Shown here one piece after another: positions 30,492 to 36,816 of a stretch of DNA of 36,816 bases; within the stretch, counting starts at the first letter, position 1; each line of letters opens with the position of its first letter. The translations under genes and the position numbers were made by a program. The DNA is from F1-120-MAGs238 sp964484185 (GTDB taxonomy: Bacteria; Planctomycetota; Phycisphaerae; Phycisphaerales; UBA1924): the NCBI GenBank assembly GCA_964484185.1, contig CAZAEQ010000040.1:1-36816 (forward strand), written 5' to 3'. The notes below the pieces were generated by a model. The model did not search any database, was not told the origin of the DNA, and worked only from the letters and a program-made list of their open reading frames with translations.

Positions 30492-33305
30492 ATGTGGGCC
30501 GGGCTGGCAGCTACTACCATTGCCTGCGTGGATGAACCTGACACAATCCACTGGCACACCAAGTCCGCCGAAGATGTTTTTCGCGCGCAGGGGTCCGATG
30601 CGCGGACCGGATTGTCCGCGGCCGAAGCTGCGGTGCGATTACAACGTGTCGGCCCCAACACGCTCACAGCGCGCGAAGGGCGGTCGTGGCTGGCGGCGTT
30701 TGGTTCGCAGTTCGTGGCGGTCTTGGTGTGGCTGCTGGTGGTCGCGGCAGGCGTGTCGGCGGTGCTGGGAGAGTGGGTCGATGCGGGCGCGATCGCCGCG
30801 ATCATTGTCATCAACGCCGTCATCGGGGCCTCTCAGGAGTTCAGCGCTGAGCGTTCCATCGCGGCTTTGCGCAGCATGACCGCCCCCAAGGCTCGCGTGC
30901 TGCGCGATGGCGTTGTGACGGTCGTTCTTGGCGCCAATATCGTGCCCGGTGATGTTCTGGTGCTGGAAGCCGGCGACCTGGTGGCAGCCGATGCGCGGCT
31001 CATCGAGTCGGCCTCGCTCGCGGCCATCGAGAAGTCGCTGACGGGCGAGAGTGAGCCCGCTGAAAAAGATGCCGGTGCAATTTCGCCGTCAGCGCCCGCC
31101 CCCCCCAACGCCACGCCGCTCGCCGAGCGAAGCAACATGGTGTATTCGGGCACTGCTATCGCCACAGGCATGGCCCGCGCCGTCGTGGTCGCCACGGGCA
31201 TGCAGACCGAAATGGGGCGCATCGCTGCGCTCATCGCCAACGCCGACAGCGATGGGCCCACGCCGCTGCAAACGCGGCTGGCCCGCGTGGGTCGAATACT
31301 CGTGGTTGCGGCGATCATCATTGTCGCGGCGTTGTTCGGAATCGGCCTCATGCGCGGCGAGCCGCTGCTCTCGCTCTCCATGACCGCCGTCAGCATGGCC
31401 GTCGCCGCGGTGCCCGAAGGATTGCCGGCGATCGTGACCGTGGCCCTCGCGCTGGGCGTGCGCCGCATGGCCAAGCGAAGAGCGTTGATCCGACACTTGC
31501 CCGCAGTCGAAACGCTGGGCGCGACCAGCGTGATCTGCACCGACAAGACCGGCACGCTGACGGTCGGGCAGATGACAGCGCGGGCGCTGGTGGTGCCCGT
31601 GGGGGGCGTGGGCAGCTTGGGGGTCGTGGATGCGGTGATCACGACGATTGATGTGTCCGGCGAGGGATACGCGCCGCAAGGTGCGGTGTCGTGTGCGGGG
31701 AATGAATTGATCGAAGAAGTGCGGGCTGCGGCGATCCGGCTGGCACGCAACCTCGCGGGCGTAAACAACGCAACGGTGATGGAAGAGAAGGGACGTTGGG
31801 AGGCGAGCGGCGACCCGACCGAGGCGGCCATGCTCATCGCGGCGGCAAAGGTCGGCCTGACGCGCGAGGCGCTGGATGCGAATTCCCCCCGGCTGGCCGA
31901 AGCGCCTTTCGATTCCGACCGCAAGCGCGCCGCCGTGGTGCGCAGAACGGATGCAGGCGCGGATGTGCTCGTCAATGGCTCACCCGAGAGCGTGCTTGCG
32001 CTATGTACGCAGATCGCCGAGGGCGATGGCGCGCGGAGCATGACTGAAGCAGACCGCGCCGCGATTGATGCGGCCAACGCCGACCTGGCTTCCAAGGGCT
32101 TGCGCGTGCTGGCGTGTGCAGCGCGGCTCGTGCTGCGGGATCACGTTGCCGCGACGGTCGCCGATCCAAATCCCGCCGTGCTCGAATGCGACCTGACCTT
32201 TGTCGGCCTTGTCGGCCTGCTTGACCCGCCGCGTGCCGAGGCCCGCGAGGCGGTCGCCAAATGCAAGGCCGCGGGCATCCGCGTGGTGATGATCACCGGC
32301 GACCAGCCCAAGACCGCGCTGGCGATTGCCAGAGACCTTGGAATTGCGGGAGATGCAGACACAGCTCTCTCCGGCGCCGAACTCGCGGCGATCGACGATG
32401 CCGCCTTGCCGGAGCGTGTGGCGCAAACGACCGTGTACGCGCGTGTTACCGCCGCCGACAAACTTTGCATTGTGCGGGCATGGCGCGAGCAGGGTGCGGT
32501 CGTCGCCATGACAGGTGACGGTGTGAACGATGCACCGGCGCTCAAGGGCGCGGATGTGGGTATCGCGATGGGGGCATCGGGCACCGAGGTCGCGCGTCAA
32601 GCCTCCGACATGGTCATCACCGACGATAACTTCGCTTCCATCGTCGCGGCCGTCGAGGAAGGCCGCGGCGTCTACGACAACATCAAGAAGTCCATGCAGT
32701 TTCTGCTGGGCGGCAATTCCGCAGAACTGCTGTTCATGGGTGCGGCGCTCGTGGCGGGATTGCCCACGCCGCTGCTGCCGATCCAGATCCTCTGGATTAA
32801 CCTTGTAACTGACGGGCTTCCCGCGCTCTTCCTCGCCGCCGACCCGGCTCCACCGGGCGTCATGGAGCGGTCGCCCCGACCACGTAACGCCGCATTCATC
32901 GACCGCGAATTCCTATTCACAATGGTCCTGACCGCGTTCCTCACCGCTGGCGTCGTGATGGGCGTCTACCTCTACGCCCTCAAGCACCACGACGAGACGA
33001 TGGCCCGCACGCACGCCTTTGCGGCGCTGGTCTTTGCGGAACTGCTCCGATCATTTGGTGCCCGCAGCGAGACCGTGCCGATCTGGCGGATGGGATGGCG
33101 CGACAACGCATTGCTGCTTGCCGTCGTCGCCGCATCATTCGCCCTGCAAATCTGGACCCACCACAGTCACGCGCTCTCGTCGCTCATGAAGACTGCTCCG
33201 ATGGGATGGGAAGAGTGCATCCCGCTCATAGCCGTTTCGTGCATTCCACTGGCGGTGCTCGAACTGGTCAAAGTCATTCGGACAACTCGAAAGGACCGTG
33301 CCTAA
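30492..33305 (+). CDS. P2A-type (Ca2+-type) cation-transporting ATPase
   Basis: The 937-aa P-type ATPase is of SERCA/PMR1-like architecture and has no N-terminal metal-binding domain. Motifs in order are SLTGESEP (actuator), VAAVPEGLPAIVTVALALG (M4), ICTDKTGTLTVGQM (phosphorylated Asp near residue 350), MTGDGVNDAPALKGADVGIA (hinge), GGNSAELLFMG (M5 with Asn and Glu), ILWINLVTDGLPALFLAADP (M6 with Asn, Thr and Asp) and FAALVFAELLRSF (M8 Glu). These keep the ion ligands of Ca2+-ATPases, so Ca2+ or Mn2+ transport out of the cytoplasm is likely rather than Cu+. The start is uncertain: ATG 30492, or GTG 30528 beginning DEPDTIHWH. The stop overlaps the next start as TAATG. Confidence 0.92.
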   Translation: MWAGLAATTIACVDEPDTIHWHTKSAEDVFRAQGSDARTGLSAAEAAVRLQRVGPNTLTAREGRSWLAAFGSQFVAVLVWLLVVAAGVSAVLGEWVDAGAIAAIIVINAVIGASQEFSAERSIAALRSMTAPKARVLRDGVVTVVLGANIVPGDVLVLEAGDLVAADARLIESASLAAIEKSLTGESEPAEKDAGAISPSAPAPPNATPLAERSNMVYSGTAIATGMARAVVVATGMQTEMGRIAALIANADSDGPTPLQTRLARVGRILVVAAIIIVAALFGIGLMRGEPLLSLSMTAVSMAVAAVPEGLPAIVTVALALGVRRMAKRRALIRHLPAVETLGATSVICTDKTGTLTVGQMTARALVVPVGGVGSLGVVDAVITTIDVSGEGYAPQGAVSCAGNELIEEVRAAAIRLARNLAGVNNATVMEEKGRWEASGDPTEAAMLIAAAKVGLTREALDANSPRLAEAPFDSDRKRAAVVRRTDAGADVLVNGSPESVLALCTQIAEGDGARSMTEADRAAIDAANADLASKGLRVLACAARLVLRDHVAATVADPNPAVLECDLTFVGLVGLLDPPRAEAREAVAKCKAAGIRVVMITGDQPKTALAIARDLGIAGDADTALSGAELAAIDDAALPERVAQTTVYARVTAADKLCIVRAWREQGAVVAMTGDGVNDAPALKGADVGIAMGASGTEVARQASDMVITDDNFASIVAAVEEGRGVYDNIKKSMQFLLGGNSAELLFMGAALVAGLPTPLLPIQILWINLVTDGLPALFLAADPAPPGVMERSPRPRNAAFIDREFLFTMVLTAFLTAGVVMGVYLYALKHHDETMARTHAFAALVFAELLRSFGARSETVPIWRMGWRDNALLLAVVAASFALQIWTHHSHALSSLMKTAPMGWEECIPLIAVSCIPLAVLELVKVIRTTRKDRA

Positions 33306-33976
33306 TGGACAACGCAGTCGCAATTGTTCAGGCGTTCTTGCGGCTCCACGGGTATCTCACTGTGACAGAGTTCCCCATTTTGCGCGCTGTCCACGGCGGT
33401 GGACAGGAGTCCGTCACTGACCTGGACATCTTGGCATTTCGCTTTGGCCAGCCGGGCGGCGGGATCGGCCCTATGCATCACCCCGACGAAGGCGCGGCAA
33501 ACGCATTGCTCGGAAGCGTTGCAGGCGTTTCCGACATGATCATCGGCGAGGTCAAGGAGGGACGGGCCGAACTCAATGCCGCCGCCACCAGACACGATGT
33601 ACTCACCGCCGCGCTCGCACGGTTTGGCTGTTGCCGTCGCGGAGATATCGCCCCCTTGGTGCAAGAACTTCTTCATCGAGGTCGAGCCAATACCTTGCAT
33701 GGGCACTCTGTGCGCCTTGTCGCTTTCGGGACGCTGCCGCCGAGTCACCGTGATGAACGATGCCATGTCATTCTTCTGGGCGATATCGTCGCCCACTTGC
33801 GCGCGGATATTCGACGCCACTGGGAAGCATGGCAGGCCGCTGCTTCAAAGGAGCCGGGCCTGGGCATGCTCATCACCCTCGAAAAGGCAGAGCGTGGACA
33901 ATCTCGTTCCGTTCAAGGCGCACGGTTACATCCCGAACATCAGGCAGACCGCGAAAAGGATTCGCCAGGAGAGTAA
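33305..33976 (+). CDS. PD-(D/E)XK nuclease-like protein coupled to the P2A ATPase
   Basis: The 223-aa protein has no named family I recognise. The N-terminal half resembles a restriction-endonuclease-like fold. An initial helix (VAIVQAFLRLHGYLTVTEFP) is followed by SVTDLDILAFRFG, with the candidate metal-binding Asp near residue 39-41. After an insert containing MHHPDEGAANA comes DMIIGEVKEG, giving Glu82-X-Lys84 on a strand. D...ExK with this spacing is the PD-(D/E)XK signature, as in Vsr/Holliday-type and many defence nucleases. The C-terminal half is basic and helical. The start overlaps the ATPase stop (TAATG), which implies translational coupling. Why an ATPase and a nuclease-like protein should be coupled is unclear. 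Confidence 0.65.
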   Translation: MDNAVAIVQAFLRLHGYLTVTEFPILRAVHGGGQESVTDLDILAFRFGQPGGGIGPMHHPDEGAANALLGSVAGVSDMIIGEVKEGRAELNAAATRHDVLTAALARFGCCRRGDIAPLVQELLHRGRANTLHGHSVRLVAFGTLPPSHRDERCHVILLGDIVAHLRADIRRHWEAWQAAASKEPGLGMLITLEKAERGQSRSVQGARLHPEHQADREKDSPGE

Positions 33977-33980
33977 CAGC

Positions 33981-34394
33981 ATGGATGAAGAGCACCGGTA
34001 CCACCTGCGTTGGATCACTATTTGGGCGACAGTCATCACAATTGGCCACTTTGCTATTCCTTCGACAAGTCATTCCTGGCATTGGCTCCACACGGCCCTT
34101 GCGGCGCTGTACCTGCCTCTGATTTTCCGAGCTGCAGTGTGGTCCGGCCTCCGAGGTGGCCTGCTCGCGGGCGGTGGATGCGCTGTGCTGTATCTTGCGT
34201 ACTTGGGTCTGCGGTGGGCAGTTGGGGGCCCGCTCAACCATGACCAATTCGCATTCCCCGCGATTTTCTTGTTCGTCGGATGGTCGTCGGGCATCGTTGT
34301 TAAGGATGCACGCCGTAAGCGATGGGAAAGGGACGAAGTGATTCGCCGAGCTTACGAGGCCGAACAGCGTGCCAAACGCCAGCCGCCCGAGTGA
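33981..34394 (+). CDS. Small four-helix membrane protein, function unknown
   Basis: The 137-aa protein has about four membrane segments: WITIWATVITIGHFAI, WLHTALAALYLPLIFRAAVW, GLLAGGGCAVLYLAYLGLRW and FPAIFLFVGWSSGIVV. A short charged cytoplasmic tail follows (KDARRKRWERDEVIRRAYEA). The layout resembles the membrane domain in front of some sensor kinases, but no kinase follows, so it may be a free-standing sensor-like domain (inference). GGAG lies 8 bases before the ATG, and the gene starts 4 bp after the nuclease-like gene, so it is in the same operon. The longer reading from upstream ATGs is an out-of-gene extension. Confidence 0.7.
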   Translation: MDEEHRYHLRWITIWATVITIGHFAIPSTSHSWHWLHTALAALYLPLIFRAAVWSGLRGGLLAGGGCAVLYLAYLGLRWAVGGPLNHDQFAFPAIFLFVGWSSGIVVKDARRKRWERDEVIRRAYEAEQRAKRQPPE

Positions 34395-34455
34395 CATCGG
34401 GATGATTTACGCTGTCCCGAAATATGCTGAAACCCTTTGGTCCGACCCGGCATCT

Positions 34456-34472
34456 ATACCCCTGGGGGGTAT
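34456..34472 (+). promoter_or_regulatory. CsoR-type operator palindrome upstream of copZ-csoR-copA
   Basis: ATACCCC (34456-34462) and GGGGTAT (34466-34472) are a perfect 7-bp inverted repeat around TGG. ATACCC...GGGTAT with a G/C-rich centre is the known operator form of the Cu(I) repressor CsoR. It lies 55 bases upstream of copZ, in the same unit that encodes a CsoR, so autoregulation is very likely. Confidence 0.85.
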
Positions 34473-34527
34473 CAAGTCTCATCGTGAGTCACCTGCCCCC
34501 ACAGTCCGACCCCCATGGAACACCCAT

Positions 34528-34827
34528 ATGAACACTGCCACCACAACCACCCCATCCACCCTGAATATCACCATTGATGGCATGTCCTGCGGCCACTGCG
34601 TCGCCAATATAACCAACGCCTTGAAAGCGGTCACCGGCGTCGTGATCAATCGCGTCACCGTCGGTAGCGCTTCGGTGGCCGTTTCCGATCCCAAAGCCGC
34701 CATTGCTGCGATTTCCGCAATTCAAGCGGCGGGCTACACGGTTCGAGCATCTGAGTCTGCGGCGACTACGCCCAGGATTGGCGGTTGTTGCGGCGGCAAA
34801 GGCCGTTCATCATCCTGCTGCGGTTAA
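34528..34827 (+). CDS. copZ: CopZ-like copper chaperone with Cys-rich tail
   Basis: The 99-aa cytoplasmic protein has one heavy-metal-associated (HMA) domain at about residues 12-76, with the Cu(I)-binding loop GMSCGHCVANI and the strand ITNALKAVTGVVINRVTVGS. After the HMA fold (AGYTVRASE) a short tail carries GGCCGGKGRSSSCCG, adding four Cys residues. This tail is not part of ordinary CopZ and may add metal-binding capacity. The gene lies between the CsoR operator and csoR and would deliver Cu(I) to CopA or buffer it. The upstream sequence lacks a strong ribosome binding site. Confidence 0.88.
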   Translation: MNTATTTTPSTLNITIDGMSCGHCVANITNALKAVTGVVINRVTVGSASVAVSDPKAAIAAISAIQAAGYTVRASESAATTPRIGGCCGGKGRSSSCCG

Positions 34828-34863
34828 TCGTTACAAGCACACTTCCCAATTTCGGAGACTTCG

Positions 34864-35250
34864 ATGCCGCGCGACATTCCATCCAAGAAGTCAGCCTTAA
34901 GCAAACGTCCGACGCCTCGCCTGGACACAGCCCCGTGTCCGTGTGATTCCTCACTCACCGAGCGCAAGGCACTCGCCGTTGAACCTGACCTCAAAACCGC
35001 AAACATCACTCGCCTCAAGCGGGCCGAGGGGCAGGTCCGAGGCATCATCAAGATGATTGAAGCAGACCGCTATTGCCCGGATGTCATGATACAAATCTCC
35101 GCGGCCCAGGAGTCGCTGCGCGCAATCTCCAAGAACCTGCTTAAAAATCATCTCAAACACTGCGCCCGCGCTGCAATAAAAGCGGGCGCCGCAGATGCCG
35201 ACGCGATGTGCGATGAACTGATGGATGTGATGGCCAAACTCACCAAATAA
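34864..35250 (+). CDS. csoR: CsoR-family copper-sensing transcriptional repressor
   Basis: The 128-aa protein has an N-terminal extension of about 45 residues (with CPCDSS) before the CsoR/RcnR domain. The domain begins ITRLKRAEGQVRGIIKMIEA and continues DRYCPDVMIQISAAQESLRA, then LLKNHLKHCARAAIKAGAAD. The Cu(I) ligand set Cys-His-Cys of CsoR is present: Cys in RYCPDV, then His and Cys in NHLKHCARA. The protein is an all-alpha tetramer that releases DNA on Cu(I) binding (family knowledge). It follows copZ by 36 bp and precedes copA by 16 bp. The palindrome at 34456-34472 is its probable target. Confidence 0.93.
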   Translation: MPRDIPSKKSALSKRPTPRLDTAPCPCDSSLTERKALAVEPDLKTANITRLKRAEGQVRGIIKMIEADRYCPDVMIQISAAQESLRAISKNLLKNHLKHCARAAIKAGAADADAMCDELMDVMAKLTK

Positions 35251-35266
35251 GCCGGGAGTGAAAACG

Positions 35267-36816
35267 ATGGACAACAAGCACGATCATCACAATCACGAAG
35301 CGGATTCTTCCGTATTACCGGGGGCACCAGCAACGCCCGCCTTGGCAACAGCTTCGACCGCAAATACAGCCTCAGACGAACGCTGTGATCTGCCCATCTC
35401 GGGAATGACGTGCGCATCATGCGCAAACACCGTAGAAAAAGCCCTGCGCATAACGCCGGGGGTAAACAAAGCGACTGTCAATTTCCTGACGAAAACAGCG
35501 ACCGTGCTTTACGACACGGCGAAGACAGACCCTTCAGCTCTCGCCGCGGCGGTGCGTGAAACCGGATATGGCGCGACGGTGCCCGAGCTTGCGGCACCTC
35601 AACACAACCATCGCGATAGTCATGATGTGCACAACTCCAAAGGGGGTGTTGCACACATGGAGGGCATGACTGATGACGAGCACGCCGCCCACATGCATGT
35701 GAATAAAGGCGAGCAGACGATCTTGCTCCGCAAAGTGATCATCGGCGCTGCGCTCTCTCTACCAGTGCTGGCCATCGCGATGTCTCACGGTAAAATTGCT
35801 CTCTTCAACCAGCCCTGGATCAACTGGCTGCAATTTGCACTTACCACTCCCGTAGTACTTTGGTGTGGTGCCCAGTTCTACCGCATGGCGTGGATGGGCT
35901 TGAAACACTTCCGCGCCAATATGGATTCGCTCGTCGCGTTAGGCACGGGCACGGCGTACCTCTACTCCATCGCCGCGACCATCTGGCCTGCGTTCTTCGC
36001 AGTCAACCAGAGTTCAGTTTCGGGAAGCATGCACGCTATGAACAGCATGGTCCCCGTGTACTACGAAGCCGCGGCGGTCATCATCGTGCTCGTGCTCCTG
36101 GGCAAACTCTTTGAGGCCCGCGCAACGGGCAACACCAGCGCAGCGATCCGTAAATTGATTGGGCTACAAGCCAAGACCGCCCGCGTACTCCGCCATGGAA
36201 CCGAGCAGGACATCGCCGTTGAGCAAGTTGTTGTGGGCGATATCGTGATTGTTCGCCCCGGCGAAAAAATCCCCGTGGACGGCACTGTTGAAAGCGGGGA
36301 TTCGGCAATCGACGAATCCATGTTGACGGGCGAAAGTGTGCCTGTTGACAAAAAGCCCAGCGACACGGTATTTGGCTCAACCATAAACACGACTGGTACA
36401 CTCACAATCCGCACGACAAAAATCGGTATGGACACCGCTCTCCAGCAGATCGTGCGGCTGGTGCAGGAAGCTCAAGGCAGCAAAGCCCCGATCGCCAGAC
36501 TCGCCGACACAATCGCCGGCTACTTCACCCCTGCAGTACTGGGCATTGCAGCCGTCACATTCATCACCTGGTATTTCGTAGCGCCCGTCGATTCGCGATT
36601 GAGCATGGCGTTGCTCACATTCGTTTCTGTTCTCATCATCGCCTGCCCCTGCGCACTGGGACTCGCCACACCCACAGCGATTATGGTCGGAACAGGTCGC
36701 GGAGCCGAACATGGAATCCTCATAAAAGGCGGCGAGGCCCTCGAAACCGCGCACAAACTCACCGCCATCATTCTCGACAAAACCGGCACCATTACCCAGG
36801 GCAAGCCCGCGCTCAC
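35267..36816 (+). CDS. copA: CopA-type Cu+-exporting P1B ATPase, 3' end beyond the window
   Basis: The first 516 codons run off the right edge; family length is usually 750-850 aa. A His-rich start (MDNKHDHHNHE) precedes one HMA domain at about residues 42-110 (ISGMTCASCANTVEKALRI). A long His/Met-rich linker follows (HNHRDSHDVHNSKGG, AHMEGMTDDEHAAHMHV) before TM1. Further on are MDSLVALGTGTAYLYS, MLTGESVPVDKKP (actuator), the transmembrane metal-binding IACPCALGLATPTA, and ILDKTGTITQGKP at the edge. CPC and TGES define a Cu+/Ag+ P1B-1 ATPase. GGGAG lies 8 bases before the ATG, and the gene follows csoR by 16 bp. It is the terminal known member of a CsoR-controlled operon. Confidence 0.95.
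   Translation, partial: MDNKHDHHNHEADSSVLPGAPATPALATASTANTASDERCDLPISGMTCASCANTVEKALRITPGVNKATVNFLTKTATVLYDTAKTDPSALAAAVRETGYGATVPELAAPQHNHRDSHDVHNSKGGVAHMEGMTDDEHAAHMHVNKGEQTILLRKVIIGAALSLPVLAIAMSHGKIALFNQPWINWLQFALTTPVVLWCGAQFYRMAWMGLKHFRANMDSLVALGTGTAYLYSIAATIWPAFFAVNQSSVSGSMHAMNSMVPVYYEAAAVIIVLVLLGKLFEARATGNTSAAIRKLIGLQAKTARVLRHGTEQDIAVEQVVVGDIVIVRPGEKIPVDGTVESGDSAIDESMLTGESVPVDKKPSDTVFGSTINTTGTLTIRTTKIGMDTALQQIVRLVQEAQGSKAPIARLADTIAGYFTPAVLGIAAVTFITWYFVAPVDSRLSMALLTFVSVLIIACPCALGLATPTAIMVGTGRGAEHGILIKGGEALETAHKLTAIILDKTGTITQGKPAL

Noticed and set aside
30233..30823. Upstream extension of the GKTAYY/GPW gene through the 21-bp array and over the ATPase start
   Set aside because: A strong GGAGG ribosome binding site supports the start at 30232, and the extended frame overlaps the ATPase gene.
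1..36816. tRNA, rRNA, transposase or integrase genes
   Set aside because: None could be recognised on either strand, so mobility of the region is inferred only from truncated genes and repeats.

Overview
The window is GC-rich bacterial DNA, most likely from a planctomycete and probably a Phycisphaerae-type one. This is inferred from gene style, since no rRNA or other marker gene is present. The clues are a prepilin-like protein with an H-X9-DG motif, a membrane protein with a Cys4 zinc ribbon, many small lipoproteins, and a family of exported-looking proteins ending in a GKTAYY..RWV..GE.GPW module. The theme of the window is metal, above all copper, efflux and resistance.

Layout. (1) 1-4671, minus strand: a small Cys-rich exported protein, then an outer-membrane factor, a periplasmic adaptor and an RND pump gene (czcCBA type). 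The pump frame is cut by an in-frame TGA. (2) 4777-6228, plus: the 3' remnant of an FtsX/MacB-type ABC permease, followed by an exported two-repeat protein. (3) 6687-11985, plus: a second small Cys-rich exported protein, an adaptor and a CzcA-like pump, so the pattern of region 1 occurs twice in opposite orientations. (4) 12012-12428, minus: a thioredoxin-like lipoprotein. (5) 12710-22832, plus: a Cus-like copper/silver unit. It holds an exported heavy-metal-binding protein, a Cys-rich lipoprotein, two tandem TolC-family genes, an adaptor with three metal-binding domains, and an enlarged CusA pump with extra membrane segments.

(6) 22992-30232 is an accessory stretch, mostly minus strand. It contains a Gly-rich peptide and two full-length members of the GKTAYY/GPW family. 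Two further 3'-end fragments of that family each start at or just after the stop codon of an unrelated gene, a lipoprotein or a prepilin-like protein. The stretch also holds a Cys/Pro-rich exported protein gene carrying two in-frame stops, a C2H2 zinc-finger-like protein, and several terminators. (7) 30284-30451: eight 21-bp units, each an imperfect ATTCC...GGAAT palindrome. (8) 30492-34394, plus: a P2A (Ca2+-type) ATPase coupled by overlapping stop and start codons to a PD-(D/E)XK nuclease-like protein, then a small membrane protein. (9) 34456-36816, plus: a CsoR-type operator palindrome, then copZ, csoR and a CopA-type Cu+ ATPase that runs off the window.

How it fits together (inference). 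CsoR senses Cu(I) and controls copZ-csoR-copA through the palindrome upstream. CopZ passes Cu(I) to CopA at the inner membrane. The Cus-like unit would then carry periplasmic Cu/Ag across the outer membrane, helped by soluble and lipoprotein metal-binding partners. The other two RND units probably handle other ions: the intact pump has His where CusA has Met. The most unusual features are the repeated 3'-end modules behind unrelated genes, the 21-bp palindromic array, the stop-interrupted genes, and the paired Cys-rich leader proteins of the RND units.
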